This document shows, one piece after another, positions 35,095-48,091 of a stretch of DNA of 64,000 nt (its first letter is position 1; every line of letters begins with the position of its first letter). The notes beneath the pieces were generated by a model. It was not told the origin of the DNA. It searched no databases and saw nothing but the letters and a program-made list of their open reading frames with translations. This DNA is from Triticum aestivum. Its lineage: Eukaryota; Streptophyta; Magnoliopsida; Poales; Poaceae. Made by a program: the position numbers and the translations under genes. The stretch lies in contig NC_057803.1 of the NCBI RefSeq assembly GCF_018294505.1, positions 684,697,881 to 684,761,880 on the forward strand, given 5' to 3'.

Positions 35095-37490
35095 GTGTTT
35101 TTATGCAAGGGTATTTCAGACTCTGCTGCCATGAGAGAAGCCAAAAAGAAAAGAGAGAAGTCGCTCCAGTTTGGTGCGCGGCTAGGCAAGACACGTTTCA
35201 ACGCTTTAAAGGGTGTGGTGTCAGCAGATGGAGACGGGGAACGTAGCTCTGGAGTTGATGACCTCGCTCGCAATGAACCACCATCCCATGTGCTTGCTTT
35301 AACTTTGTGGTGTCATATGTGGTTGCATGTTCCATATGGTGTCTAGCTTGTATTCGAAAGGCCAAAGTCGGTAAGATAAGGAAATATATTTTTTACATGA
35401 ACCACCATCCCGTGAGCACCAGAAGACAAATAGCTAGTCAGGGCATTGGCCGAGCCAGTGACAAGCCCAGCAAAGATAGGCATCACCTGGAAGCCAACTA
35501 AAAATCTGCGATGGTGGCGAAGCAGCCCGCCTCCCACCAGGCTCTCAGGTCTTAGATGATCATGCCCACCACTCCAGCCGGATGTCTTGCTTGTATTGCT
35601 TCCAATTTGGTTAAATTGCATCTGCTTAGCTTACACATTATACCTTTGAATATGACATGCCTTTCTGTTTTTGGTACATACTAGTACATCTGTGTATTAA
35701 CCATGTTCTTACATAAAACTAATGTTCTTGTGTATCCCTCCTCAATCACTTATGACGAGGCAGGCAGGCAAGGGGACTACTCCTCATTTAAAGAATGCAG
35801 TGTTAGCCTCCCGACATGATTCTCAAGAAACAGAAATGCTAGATGAAGATAGTGAACGTAGCTCTGTAGTTGATTACAGCATTTCCCCTACACTAGCATC
35901 GCAGGTGCTTGCTCTAACTTGGCAGCGTGATATGTGGTTGCATGTTGCATATGGTGTCTAGATTGTAATTCTTCCAATCTGGTTAAACTGCATGTGCTAG
36001 TCTGCTTAGCTTATACATTATACCTATTAATGTGACATGCCTTCCTGTATTTAGTACATAGTACATCTGTCTATTAAGCATGTCCTTACATAAAACTATT
36101 GTTTTTTTGTATCCCGCATCAATCAACATGACGAGACACCTTTAGTATATGCAGTGCGATATTAGTTGCATCTTTCATATGATTTATAGCATGCGCTGCT
36201 TCTAATTTGTTGAAATTCCATTTATGATGGGACGCTTTTAACTTGGCAGAGTCATATTGGTTGCATCTTTCATGTGGTGTCTAGCTTGCATTGCTTCTTA
36301 TTTGCTGGAATGGTTTCTGCTTAGTTTACACAAACAGTTGTGAACATGCCATGCCGTCCTGTTTTTCGTACATATTCCATCCTGGTATCATGTGTTTGCC
36401 TTACATCAAAGTAGTGATTGTCAGTATCATGCATGAATGAGTTCTGAAGAGAGAATTTTATTGCTTTTTCTTGTCGGTTTTACTTGACAATTCAAAATCA
36501 ATAAAGCGGAAGGAAGTTAGCAAGGCAGCGGATAAAGGTGCTCCTTCCGAACGGAGGGCCTCTACAGTTTCTACTCCTCCACACCCCCAAGATGATTTCC
36601 AAGACAACACATGCATAGACACTCAACAAAGTTGTGTTTATGATGAGCACGTCTCCCCTAGTGCAGCATCACCGGTGCTCCCTCTAACTTGGCACTGTTA
36701 TATGTGGTTGCATGTTATGTGTGATGTCTAGCTTGTATTGCTTCTAATTTTGTTGAATTCCATCTGCTTACTTTACACATTATACTTGAATAAGACACGT
36801 GTTCCTGTTTCTAGAACATACAATATCTGTCTATCACACCATGTTCTTACATCAAATTACTACTGTTGTGTAACCTGCAACAATCACTTATCATAAGACA
36901 CGTTTGACTTTGGAGTGTGATATAGGTTACATCTCACATTCTTTTCTAGCTTGTATTACTAATTTGTTGAAATGGCACTTATGACGAGACAGTTTTAACT
37001 TGGTAGAGTGATATTCGTTGCATCTTTCATATGGTGTCTAGCTTTCATTGCTTCTAATTTGTTGAAATGCCTTCTCCTTAGTTTACACATCATAAGCTGT
37101 GAATATGCAATGCTGTGAATATGCAATGGCACTAATGACGAGAGACCTCTAACATGGTAGTGTGATGTTGTTTGCATCTTGCATATGATTTATTTCTTGT
37201 ACTGCTTCACATTTGTTTAAACGCCATTTATGATGAGACACTGTTAACTTGGCAGAGCGATATTTGTAGCATCTTTCATATGGTGTCTACCTTCCATTGC
37301 ATTGCTTCTAATTTGGTGAAATGTCTTCTTCTTAGTTTACACATCATAGTTCTGGTTATCTCTTCCGTCCTGTTTTTCATACATATTACATCCTCCTATC
37401 ATGTGGTTGTCTAACATCAAAGTTCAGTTCGTCTGCATCACGCATCAATTTGTTCTGAAGAACTAAATTGTTATTCGTTTTTCTTGTCGG
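35095..37490 (+). repeat. Amplified exon-intron modules upstream of TNP1-like gene
   Basis: A core CATATGGTGTCTAGCTTGTA with following TTGCTTCTAATTTG recurs near 35338, 35954, 36277, 36723, 37034 and 37283, with weaker copies near 36185, 36945 and 37188. In three copies a coding-like segment precedes it (35120-35289, about 35727-35912, about 36471-36672). All three read into the same tail (LTW...MWLHV) and stop at the TAG of GTCTAG. A GTGCTT donor directly after the coding-like part (after CAT, CAG and CCG) would remove that tail by splicing. The later copies carry only the intron-like part. Confidence 0.6.
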
Positions 37491-39371
37491 CTTGACTTAA
37501 CATGGCACAGAGAAAGAGGAAGAAACACAGAATGGCAGGGAATGAGAAGCGGATGAATCCTGCAGATTCTGCTGGTACTGATGGTGCAATAGAAGGTCAA
37601 AGTCCAGCAGAAAATTCTACAAACACGGCATCCCATGCTACACGAGTTGCAAAAAAAGACAAACAGAAACAAATAGCTGCCACCAAACAAGCAGAGACAG
37701 CCCTAGTTCTTGCAACACCTACCACAGTACTACCAGCTGCACGACGTACTCGTGCGTCAACTGAGCTAGCAGCACGTTCCCAAGCTCCCTTGCCACCTGA
37801 CACTACTTCCCAAGCACTCTTGACACAAGACGAGTTGGCAATATCAGATGAACCTTGTGAGCTTCAACAGCAAGAAGGTAGTTGCTGGAGTCAAGTTACA
37901 GTTGCATGCTTCTTTATATGTAGTCTCACAGTTTGATGTACACTAACACTTCCTATGTTTGTTGTTGGACTAGCACCTAGGCGCAAGAGGAAACAAACAT
38001 CAGGGATAATGCTCGATAGGTTAACTAAATCTAGAGGAGGAAGAATGGAGATCCGTTTTGAGGCAGGTTTAAAAAGGCCACGTGATGCTACAGAGTCAGC
38101 CAAGTTAGTATCAGAGGCAGTGGTTGCTGTTAGGTGTCATGTACGTATCCTCCCAACATGGATTCAGTACAGGAATGACAAAGACGAAACCCAGTTCAAC
38201 ATATTCCTCGACCATTTATCTGTAAGTATGGTTATGTATGGAAACTAGTAATATCGTCTTGCTCTGTCCAATACTTACTAGGTTGCTGATAATGAGACTC
38301 CCATAATTTTCAACAGATGAGGTTCAAGTTGGATAGCCAAGATGATCCAACCAGACAAGCTTGCACCCATATTTTCAAGTCTGCTCTGCGACAGTATCGG
38401 TATAACTTGAGGAAAACTCACTTTGAAGACAAGGCTAACAGTGAACTTGCCCAAACATCTCCAGTGGAAAATATATCTGATGAAGACTGGAGAGGCCTCG
38501 TTAAACACTGGTTCGATCCGAAGTATCAAGTACATTATATATATGTCATTAGATCACATGTTGAAGTCCTATTTACGCATGTGCCACACAAATCTATCTT
38601 ATTGTAGGTGAACTGTTCAAAGAACAAGGCCAACAGTACGAAAGTGAAATTCCAACAGACGACAGGATCTCGTAGCTATATTGCACACTGCGAGGCTCTT
38701 GTAATTAGCTGATGTTTCACTCTTTTTGCTGTACCATATTATCAGATCTATATTGACTTGTTCCAAATGCAAAGGAAAGCCCACAAGGACCAAAAAGTAC
38801 CTGAACCAAATGTTGTGGAAATCTTCAAGGACTGTCACACCAGCAAGAAGAAGGGCATGACTACACCAGTCAAAGCCGCTGTTGTAAGTCCTTAATCCTC
38901 ATGCCTTTTAACTAATACTTACTCTGACTTGTGCCTTGAACTGCATGGTTTGCAGCCAATGTCTATTACTCTTTTCAATTTTATACACAATTGTCTTAGC
39001 GTATCATTGCACCTTACAAGGTTTAAAAGAGAGGAGTGATGTTCCTTTGATCTTGACCCGTAACCTAGTTCCGTGCTGGACTTGCCCACACAATGTTACA
39101 ATTGCATGTTTGTCTGTTCTCAGTTGTTTTGTGATATGAATGATGTCATACTATGCTTACCGTGTTATAAACTTCGTCTCTTTATCCTTAGCCCTCAATA
39201 CAATGTGAAGAAATAGACAATACATTAGCGATGGTACATGGTCATATGTTTGGAACCTGGTTTTATTATGTACTTTGCAATAAAATACAACTAATATTTT
39301 ACATGGGTTCACCAGAATAAGTTCTGTATATAGACCAAAGCTATTTTGTTTGGTTTTGCTGCCTCCTTAAT

Positions 39372-41155
39372 TGTTGGGGATCTTAGCAGAAATTTAATAT
39401 TTTCTATGCATCACCAAGATCAATCTATGGAGTAATCTAGCAACGAGGGGAAGGGGAGTGCATCTACATACCCTTGTAGATCGCTAAGCAGAAGCGTTGC
39501 AAGAACGCGGATGAAGGAGTCGTACTCATAGCGATTCAGATCGCGGTTGATTCCGATCTAAGCGCCGAACCACGGTGCCTCCGCGTTCAACACACGTACA
39601 GCCCGGTGACGTCTCCTACACCTTGATCCAGCAAGGGGAGAAGGAGAGGTTGGGGAAGACTCCGTCCAGCAGCAGCACGACGGCGTGGTGGTGGTGGAGG
39701 AGTGCGGAACTCCAGCAGGGCTTAGCCAAGCACTACGAGAGACGAGGAGGGAGAGAGGTAGGGCTGCGCCAAGAGGGATATGATCTCGTGTATGTTGCAG
39801 CCCCCAATACATCAAGTATATATAGGGGAAGGGGAGGGGCTGCGCCCCCATCTAGGGTTCCTCCCTAGGGGTGGCAGCAGCCCCAAAACCCATCTAGGGT
39901 TGCGGCCAAGGGGGGAGAGAGGGGAGCGCACCTAGGGTGGGCCTTAAGGCCCATCTGGACCTAGGGTTTGCCCCCTCCCACTCTCCCTTGCGCCTTGGGC
40001 ATTGGTGGGAGGCGCCCCAGCCCACCTAGGGGCTGGTCCCTTCCCACTATTGGCCCATGTAGGCCTCCGGGGCTGGTGGCCCCACCTGGTGGACCCCCGG
40101 ACCCCTCCGGTGGTCCCGGTACACTACCGGTGACGCCCGGAACACTTCTGGTGGCCAAAACCATACTTCCTATATATCAATCTTTACCTCTGGACCATTC
40201 CGGAACTCCTCGTGACGTCTGGGATCTCATCCGGGACTCCGAACAACATTAGGTAACCGCGTACATACCTTCCCTATAACCCTAGCGTCATCGAACCTTA
40301 AGTGTGTAGACCCTACGGGTTCGGGAGTCATGCAGACATGGCCGAAACAACTCTTCGGTCAATAACCAACAGCAGGATCTGGATAACCATGTTGGCTCCC
40401 ACATGATCCACGATGATCTCATCAGATGAACCACGATGTCAAGGATTCAATCAATCCCGTATACAATTCCCTTTGTCTAGCGGTACGATACTTGCCCGAG
40501 ATTCGATCGTCGGTATCCCCATACCTTGTTCAATCTCGTTACCGGCAAGTCTCTTTACTCGTTCTGTAACACATCATCCCGTGATCAACTCCTTGGTCAC
40601 ATTGTGCACATTATGATGATGTCCTACCGAGTGGGCCCAGAGATACCTCTCCGTTTACACGGAGTGACAAATCCCAGTCTCGATTCGTGCCAACCCAACA
40701 GACACTTTCAGAGATACCCGTAGTGCACCTTTATAGCCACCCAGTTATGTTGTGACGTTTGGTACACCCAAAGCACTCCTACGGTATCCGGGAGTTGCAC
40801 AATCTCATGGTCTAAGGAAATGATACTTGACATTAGAAAAGCTTTAGCATACGAACTACATGATCTTGTGCTAGGCTTAGGATTGGGTCTTGTCCATCAC
40901 ATCATTCTCCTAATGATGTGATCCCGTTATCAACGACATCCAATGTCCATGGTCAGGAAACTGTAACCATCTATTGATCAACGAGCTAGTCAACTAGAGG
41001 CTTACTAGGGACATGGTGTTGTCTATGTATCCACACATGTATCTGAGTTTCCTATCAATACAATTCTAGCATGGATAATAAACGATTATCATGAACAATG
41101 AAATATAATATAATAATAACTAATTTATTATTGCCTCTAGGGCATATTTCCAACA
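39372..41155 (-). repeat. 3' LTR of copia 2
   Basis: Plus-strand ends are TGTTGGGGATC and CATATTTCCAACA. In element orientation it begins TGTTGGAAATATGCCCTAGA, the Angela/WIS/BARE-type start. Proline/Gly-rich frames in the 39560-40250 part recur in the other LTR and are not genes. Confidence 0.95.
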
Positions 41156-44100
41156 GTCTCCCACTTGCACTAGAGTCAATAATCTAGTTCACATCGCCAT
41201 GTGATTAACACTCACAGGTCACATCACCATGTGACCAACATCTAAAGAGTTTACTAGAGTCACTAATCTAGTTCACATCACTATGTGATTAATACTCAAT
41301 AATTTCTGGGTTTGATCATGTTATGCTTGTGAGAGAGGTTGTAGTCAACAGGTCTTGCCATATTCAGATCCCTATGTATTTCGCAAAACTTTATATCGTA
41401 GATGTTGCTGCCACGTTCCACTTGGAGTTATTCCAAATTTTTGCTCCATTATACGTATCCGGTATCTCTACTCAGAGCTATCCGGATAGGTGTTAAGCTT
41501 GCATCGACGTAACTCTTTACGTCGAACTCTTTATCATCTCCATAACCGAGAAACATTTCCTTATTCCTCTAAGGATAATTTCGACCGCTATCTGGTGATC
41601 CTCTCCTAGATCACCTTTGTATCCTCTTGCCAGACATGTGGCAAGGCACACATCAGGTGTGGTATTTCAGCATGGCATACCGTATAGAGCCTATGACAAA
41701 AGCATAGGGGACGACCTTCGTCCTTCCTCTTTCTTCTGCCATGGTCAAGCTTTGAGTCTTACTCAACTTCACACCTTACAACTCAGGTAAGAACCCCTTC
41801 TTTGACTGATCTATTTTGAACTCCTTCAAAAACATGTCAAGGTGTGTGTTCTTTGAAAGTATCATCAGGCGTTTTGATCTATCTCTATAGATCTTGATGC
41901 CCAATATGTAAGCAGCTTTATCCAGGTCTTCCTTTGAAAATCACTCTTCAAACAACCGTTTATGCTTTCCAGAAATTCTACATCATTTCGAATCAACAAT
42001 ATGTCATCCACATATACTTATCAGAAATGTTATAGTGCTCCCACTCACTTTCTTGTAAATACAAGTTTCTAGCAAACATTGTATAAACCTAAAAGCTTTG
42101 ATCACTCAATCAAAGCATATATTCTGACTCTGAGATGATTGCTCTAGTCCATAGAAGGATTGCTGGAGCCAGCATACCTTTTAGCATCCTTAGGATCGAC
42201 AAAACCTTTTATTGTATCACATACAACTTTTTCTTATGAAAACTGGTAAGAAAACTTGTTTTGACATCCATCTGTCAGATTTCATAATCGAAAAATACAG
42301 CTAATGCTAACATGATTCCGACGGACTTAAGCATCGCTACGGGTGAGAAATTCTCATCGTAGTCAACTCCTTGAACTTGTGAAAAGACTCTTTCCCACAA
42401 GTCGAGCTTCATGGATGGTAACATTACCGCCCATGTCTGTCTTCTTCTTAAAGATCCATTTATCTCAATGGCTTGTCGATCATCGGGCAAGTCCACCAAA
42501 GTCCATGCTTTGTTCTGATACATGGATCCTGTCTCGGATTTCATGGCTTCTAACCATTTGTCGGAATACGGGCCTACCATCGCTTCTCCATAGCTCGTAG
42601 GTTCATTGTTGTCTAACAACATGATATCTAAGACAGGATTACCGTACCACTCAGGAGTAGTACATATCCTTGTCGACCTATGAGGTTCGATAGCAAATTT
42701 ATCCGAAGCTTCATGATCACTATAATTAACTTCCTCTTCAACAGACGTAGGCGCCACAGAAAACATCTTTCTGTATTGCATCACTCTCTGGTTAAAACAA
42801 AGGTTCGACAACCTTATCAAGTTCTATCTTCCTCCCACTCAATTCTTTCGAGAGAAACTCCTTCTCGAGAAAGGACCCATTCTTAGCGACAAACAATTTG
42901 CCCTCGAATCTGAGATAGAAGGTGTACCCAACTGTCACCTTTGGGTATCCTATGAAGATGTGTTTGTCCGCTTTGGGTTTGAGCTTCTCCGGCTGAAGCC
43001 TTAAGCATTGCAGCCCCAAACATTAAGAAATGACAACTTTGGTTTCTTGCCAAAGCAATGTTCACACGACGTCATTTCAACGGACTTAGATGGTGTCCTA
43101 TCTAAAGTGAATGCAGCTGTCTCTAACGCATAACCTCAAAATGAAATGGTAGATCGGTAAGAGACATCATAGATCGCACCATATCTCATAAGGTTCGATT
43201 ACGACGTCCGGACACACCATAACCCAGTGGTGTTCCAGGTGGCTTCAACTGTGAAACAATTCCATAATGTCTTAAGTGATTGCCAAACTCATAACTCAGA
43301 AATTCTCATCGATCAGATCGTAGGAATTTGATCTTCTTGTTATGATGGTTCTTAACTTCACTCTGAAATCGCTTGAACCTTTCAAACATTTTAGACTTGT
43401 GCTTCAATAAGTAAATATACCTATATCTACTCAAATCATTAGTGAAGATGAGAAAATAGCGATATCCACCGCACGCTTCAATTCTCATTGGATCACACGC
43501 ATCAGCATGTATGATTTCCAACAAGTCACTTGCCCGTTTCATTGTACCTGAAAACGGGATCTTAGTCATCCTGCCCATGAGGCATGGCTCGCATGTGTCA
43601 AGCGATTCAAAATCAAGTGACTCCAAACATCCATCGACATGGAGTTTCTTCATGCATCTTACGCCAATATGACCTAAGCGGCAGTGCCACAAGAAAGTGG
43701 TACTATCGTTATTAACTCTACATCTTTTGGCGTGAACATGTGTATTACTACGACCGAGATTCAATGAACCATTCACATAGGGTGCATGACCATGAAAGGT
43801 ATTATTCATGTAAACAGAATAACCATTATTCTCTAACTTAAATGAATAACCGTATTGCAATGAACATGATCTAGCCATATTCATGCTCAACGTAGACACC
43901 TGATAACATTTATCTAGGTTCAATACTAATCCCGAAGGCAGATGGAGCGTGCGATGGTGATCTCATCAACTTTGGAAACACTTCCAACACACATCGTCAC
44001 CTCGCCCTTAGCCAGTCTCCGTTTAGTCCGTAGCTTTTGCTTCAAGTCACCAATAATAGTAACTGAACCGGTATCCAATACCTAGGTGCTACCAGGAATA

Positions 44101-44960
44101 CTAGTGAGGTACACATTAATAACATGTATAAATTTTGTTGAAGTTGCCAGCCTTCTTATCTACCGTGCATTTGGGGTAATTCCGCTACCAGTGACCGTTC
44201 CCCTTACAATAGAAGCACTTAGTCTCGGGTTTGGGTTCAACCTTGGGTTCCTTCACTGGAGCGGCAACTGGTTTGCCATCCATGAAGTTTCCCTTCTAGC
44301 CCTTGCCCTTCTTGAAACCAGTGGTCTTGTTAAACCATCAACACTTGATGCTCCTTCTTGATTTCTACCTTTTGCGGTCTTAAGCACCGCGAACAGCTCT
44401 GGGATCAACTCCATCCCTTGCATGTCATAGTTCATCACGAAGATCTAGTAGCTTAGTGATAGTGGCTAGAGAACTCTATCAATCACTATCTTATCTGGAA
44501 GTTTAACTCCCACTTGATTTAAGTGATTGTAGCACCCAGACATTCTGAGCACATGCTCACTAGCTGAGCTATTCTCCTCCATCTTGTTGGCAAAAGAACT
44601 TGTCGGAGGTCTCACACCTCTCAACACGAGCATGAGCCTGAAATCCCAATTTCAGCTCTTGGAACATCTCATATGTTCTATGGTGTTCAAAACGTCATTG
44701 GAATCCCAATTCTAAGCCGTAAAGTATGGTGCACTAAACTATCAAGTAGTCATCGGGATGTGTCTGTCAGGTGTTCACAACATCCACAGACGACGTTGTA
44801 GGGGTTTGCACATCGAGCGGTGCATCAAAGACATAAGCCTTCTGTGTAGCAGTGAGGACACTCCTCGGACTACGGACCCAGTCCGCATCATTGCTTACAA
44901 TATCTTTCAACTTGGTCTTTCTCTAGGAACGTATTGAAATAGGGAGCAACAATGTGAGCT
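41156..44960 (-). pseudogene. Copia 2 gag-pol remains, heavily degraded
   Basis: Pieces in polyprotein order on the minus strand: Gag remnants (about 44960-44250) with a zinc-knuckle trace near 44210; a GAG-pre-integrase and integrase core (43923-43306) with HCRLGHIGVR and an HAD active-site segment; a linker and start of reverse transcriptase (42820-42275) ending MLKSVGIMLAL; and reverse transcriptase-RNase H traces to 41156 without a long frame. Frameshifts and stops occur every few hundred bases, far more than in copia 1. The integrase segment matching GVSE reads GVSG. Confidence 0.85.
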
Positions 44961-46273
44961 ATTTATCTACAACATATTTGCAAAGACAATTTAGACTATG
45001 TTCATGATAATTGAGTTCATCTAATCAAATTATTTAATGAACTCCCACTCAGATAGACATCCCTCTAGTCATCTAAGTGAAACATGATCCGAATCGACTA
45101 GGCCATGTCCGATCATCACGTGAGACGGACTAGTCATCAACGGTGAACATCTCATGTTGATCGTATCTTCTATACGACTCATGTTTGACCTTTCGGTCTT
45201 CCGTGTTCCGGGGCCATGTCTGTACATGCTAGGCTCGTCAAGTCAACCTAAGTGTTTCGCATGTGTCCCGAGGCCATGTCTGTACATGCTAGGCTCGTCA
45301 ACACCCGTTGTATTCGAACGTTAGAATCTATCACACCCGATCATCACGTGGTGCTTCGAAACAACGAACCTTCGCAATGGTGCACAGTTAGGGGGAACAC
45401 TTTTCTTGAAATTTTAGTGAGGGATCATATTATTTAAGCTACCGTTGTTCTAAGCAAATAAGATGTAGAACATGATAAACATCACATGCAATCAAATAGT
45501 GACATGATATGGCCAATATCATTTTGCTCCTTTTGATCTCCATCTTCGGGGCTCCATGATCATCATTGTCACCGGCATGACACCATGATCTCCATCATCA
45601 TGATCTCCATCATCGTGTCTTCTTGAAGTTGTCTCATCATCTATTACTTCTACTACTATGGCTAACGCTTTAGCAATAAAGTAAAGTAATTACATGACAT
45701 TTATGTTGACACGCAGGTCATAAATAAATTAAGACAACTCCTATGGCTCCTGCCGGTTGTCATACTCATCGACATGCAAGTCATGATTCCTATTACAAGA
45801 ACATGATCAATCTCATACATCACATATATCATTCATCACATCCTTTTGGCCATATCACATCACAAGGCATATGCTGCAAAAACAAGTTAGACGTCCTCTA
45901 ATTGTTGTTGCAAGTTTTTGCGTGGCTGCAATAGGTTTCTAGCAAGAACGTTTCTTACCTACGCGAAAACCACAACGTGATATGCCAATTTCTATTTACC
46001 CTTCATAAGGACCCTTTTCATCAAATCCGATCCGACTAAAGTGGGAGAGACAGACACCCACTAGCCACCTTATGCAACTAGTGCATGTCAGTCGGTGGAA
46101 CCAGTCTCACGTAAGCGTACGTGTAAGGTTGGTCCGGGCCACTTCATCCCACGATGCCGCCGAATCAAGATAAGACTAGTAACGGCAAGTAAATTGACAA
46201 TATCGACGCCCACAACTGCTTTGTGTTCTACTCGTGCATAGAAACTATGCATAGACCTAGCTCATGATGCCAC

Positions 46274-48091
46274 TATTGGGGATCGTAGCAGAAATTTAAA
46301 ATTTTCTATGCATCACCAAGATCAATCTATGGAGTAATCTAGCAACGAGGGGAAGGGGAGTGCATCTACATACCCTTGTAGATTGCTAAGCGGAAGCGTT
46401 GCAAGAACGCGAATGAAGGAGTCGTACTCGTAGCGATTCAGATCGCGGTTGATTCCGATCTAAGCGCCGAACCACGGCGCCTCCGCGTTCAACACACGTA
46501 CAGCCCGGTGATGTCTCCTACACCTTGATCCAGCAAGGGGAGAAGGAGAGGTTGGGGAAGACTCCGTCCAGTAGCAGCACGACGGCGTGGTGGTGGTGGA
46601 GGAGCGCGGAACTCCAGCAGGGCTTAGCCAAGCACTACGAGAGACGAGGAGGGAGGGAGGTAGGGCTGCGCCAAGAGGGAGATGACCTCGTGTATGTTGC
46701 AGCCCCCAATACCTCAAGTATATATAGGGGAAGGGGAGGGGCTGCGCCCCCATCTAGGGTTCCTCCCTAGGGGTGGAGGCAGCCCCAAAACCCATCAAGG
46801 GTTGCGGCCAAGGGGGGAGAGAGGGGGCACACCTAGGGTGGGCCTTAAGGCCCATCTGGACCTAGGGTTTGCCCCCTCCCACTCTCCTTTGCGCCTTGGG
46901 CATTGGTGGGAGGCGCCCCAGCCCACCTAGGGACTGGTCCCTTCTCACTATTGGCCCATGTAGGCCTCCGGAGCTGGTCCCTTCCCACTATTGGCCCATG
47001 TAGGCCTCCGCGTGGCCCCACCTGGTGGACCCCCGGACCCCTCCGGTGGTCCCGGTACACTACCGGTGACGCCCGGAACACTTCCGGTGGCCAAAACCAT
47101 ACTTCCTATATATCAATCTTTACCTCCGGACCATTCCGGAACTCCTCGTGACGTCCGGGATCTCATCCGGGACTCCGAACAACATTCGGTAACCGCGTAC
47201 ATACCTTCCCTATAACCCTAGCGTCATCGAACCTTAAGTGTGTAGACCCTACGGGTTCGGGAGTCATGCAGACATGGCCGAGACAACTCTCCAGTCAATA
47301 ACCAACAGCAGAATCTGGATACCCATGTTGGCTCCCACATGCTCCACGATGATCTCATCGGATGAACCACGATGTCAAGCATTCAATCAATCCCGTATAC
47401 AATTCCCTTTGTCTAGCGGTACGATACTTGCCCAAGATTCGATCGTCGGTATCCCCATACCTTGTTCAATCTCGTTACCGACAAGTCTCTTTACTCGTTC
47501 CGTAACACATCATCCCGTGATCAACTCCTTGGTCACATTGTGCACATCATGATGATGTCCTACCGAGTGGGCCCAGAGATACCTCTCCGTTTACACGGAG
47601 TGACAAATCCCAGTCTCGATTCGTGCCAACCCAACAGACACTTTCAGAGATACTCGTAGTGCACCTTTATAGCCACCCAGTTACGTTGTGACGTTTGGTA
47701 CACCCAAAGCACTCCTACGGTATCCGGGAGTTGCACAATCTCATGGTCTAAGGAAATGATACTTGACATTAGAAAAGCTTTAGCATACGAACTACACGAT
47801 CTTGTGCTAGGCTTAGGATTGGGTCTTGTCCATCACATCATTCTCCTAATGATGTGATCCCGTTATCAACGACATCCAATGTCCATGGTCAGGAAACTAT
47901 AACCATCTATTGATCAACGAGCTAGTCAACTAGAGGCTTACTAGGGACATGGTGTTGTCTATGTATCCACACATGTATCTGAGTTTCCTATCAATACAAT
48001 TCTAGCATGGATAATAAACGATTATCATGAACAATGAAATATAATATAATAATAAATAATTTATTATTGCCTCTAGGGCATATTTCCAACA
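46274..48091 (-). repeat. 5' LTR of copia 2
   Basis: Its outer end reads TATTGGGG where the other LTR has TGTTGGGG, so the terminal CA of the element-strand LTR is mutated. It is 34 bases longer, mostly because GGCCCATGTAGGCCTCCG and its flank are duplicated at about 46930-47012. The leader between 44961 and 46260 is non-coding. Confidence 0.93.

Larger units (their letters stand above)
39372..48091 (-). mobile_element. Ty1/copia retrotransposon 2, complete, Angela/WIS-like
   Basis: LTRs at 39372-41155 and 46274-48091 flank a minus-strand internal region. The target duplication TTAAT is perfect (39367-39371 and 48092-48096). The PPT (CTCCCACTTGC on plus strand, after 41157) and a mutated primer site (GATGCCA near 46264-46270) are in place. 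In several aligned stretches the LTRs differ by roughly 3-4 percent by eye. It interrupts an intron of the TNP1-like gene. Confidence 0.95.

Noticed and set aside
39558..39868. Frames repeated at 46460-46770
   Set aside because: They are LTR sequence of copia 2, present once per LTR.
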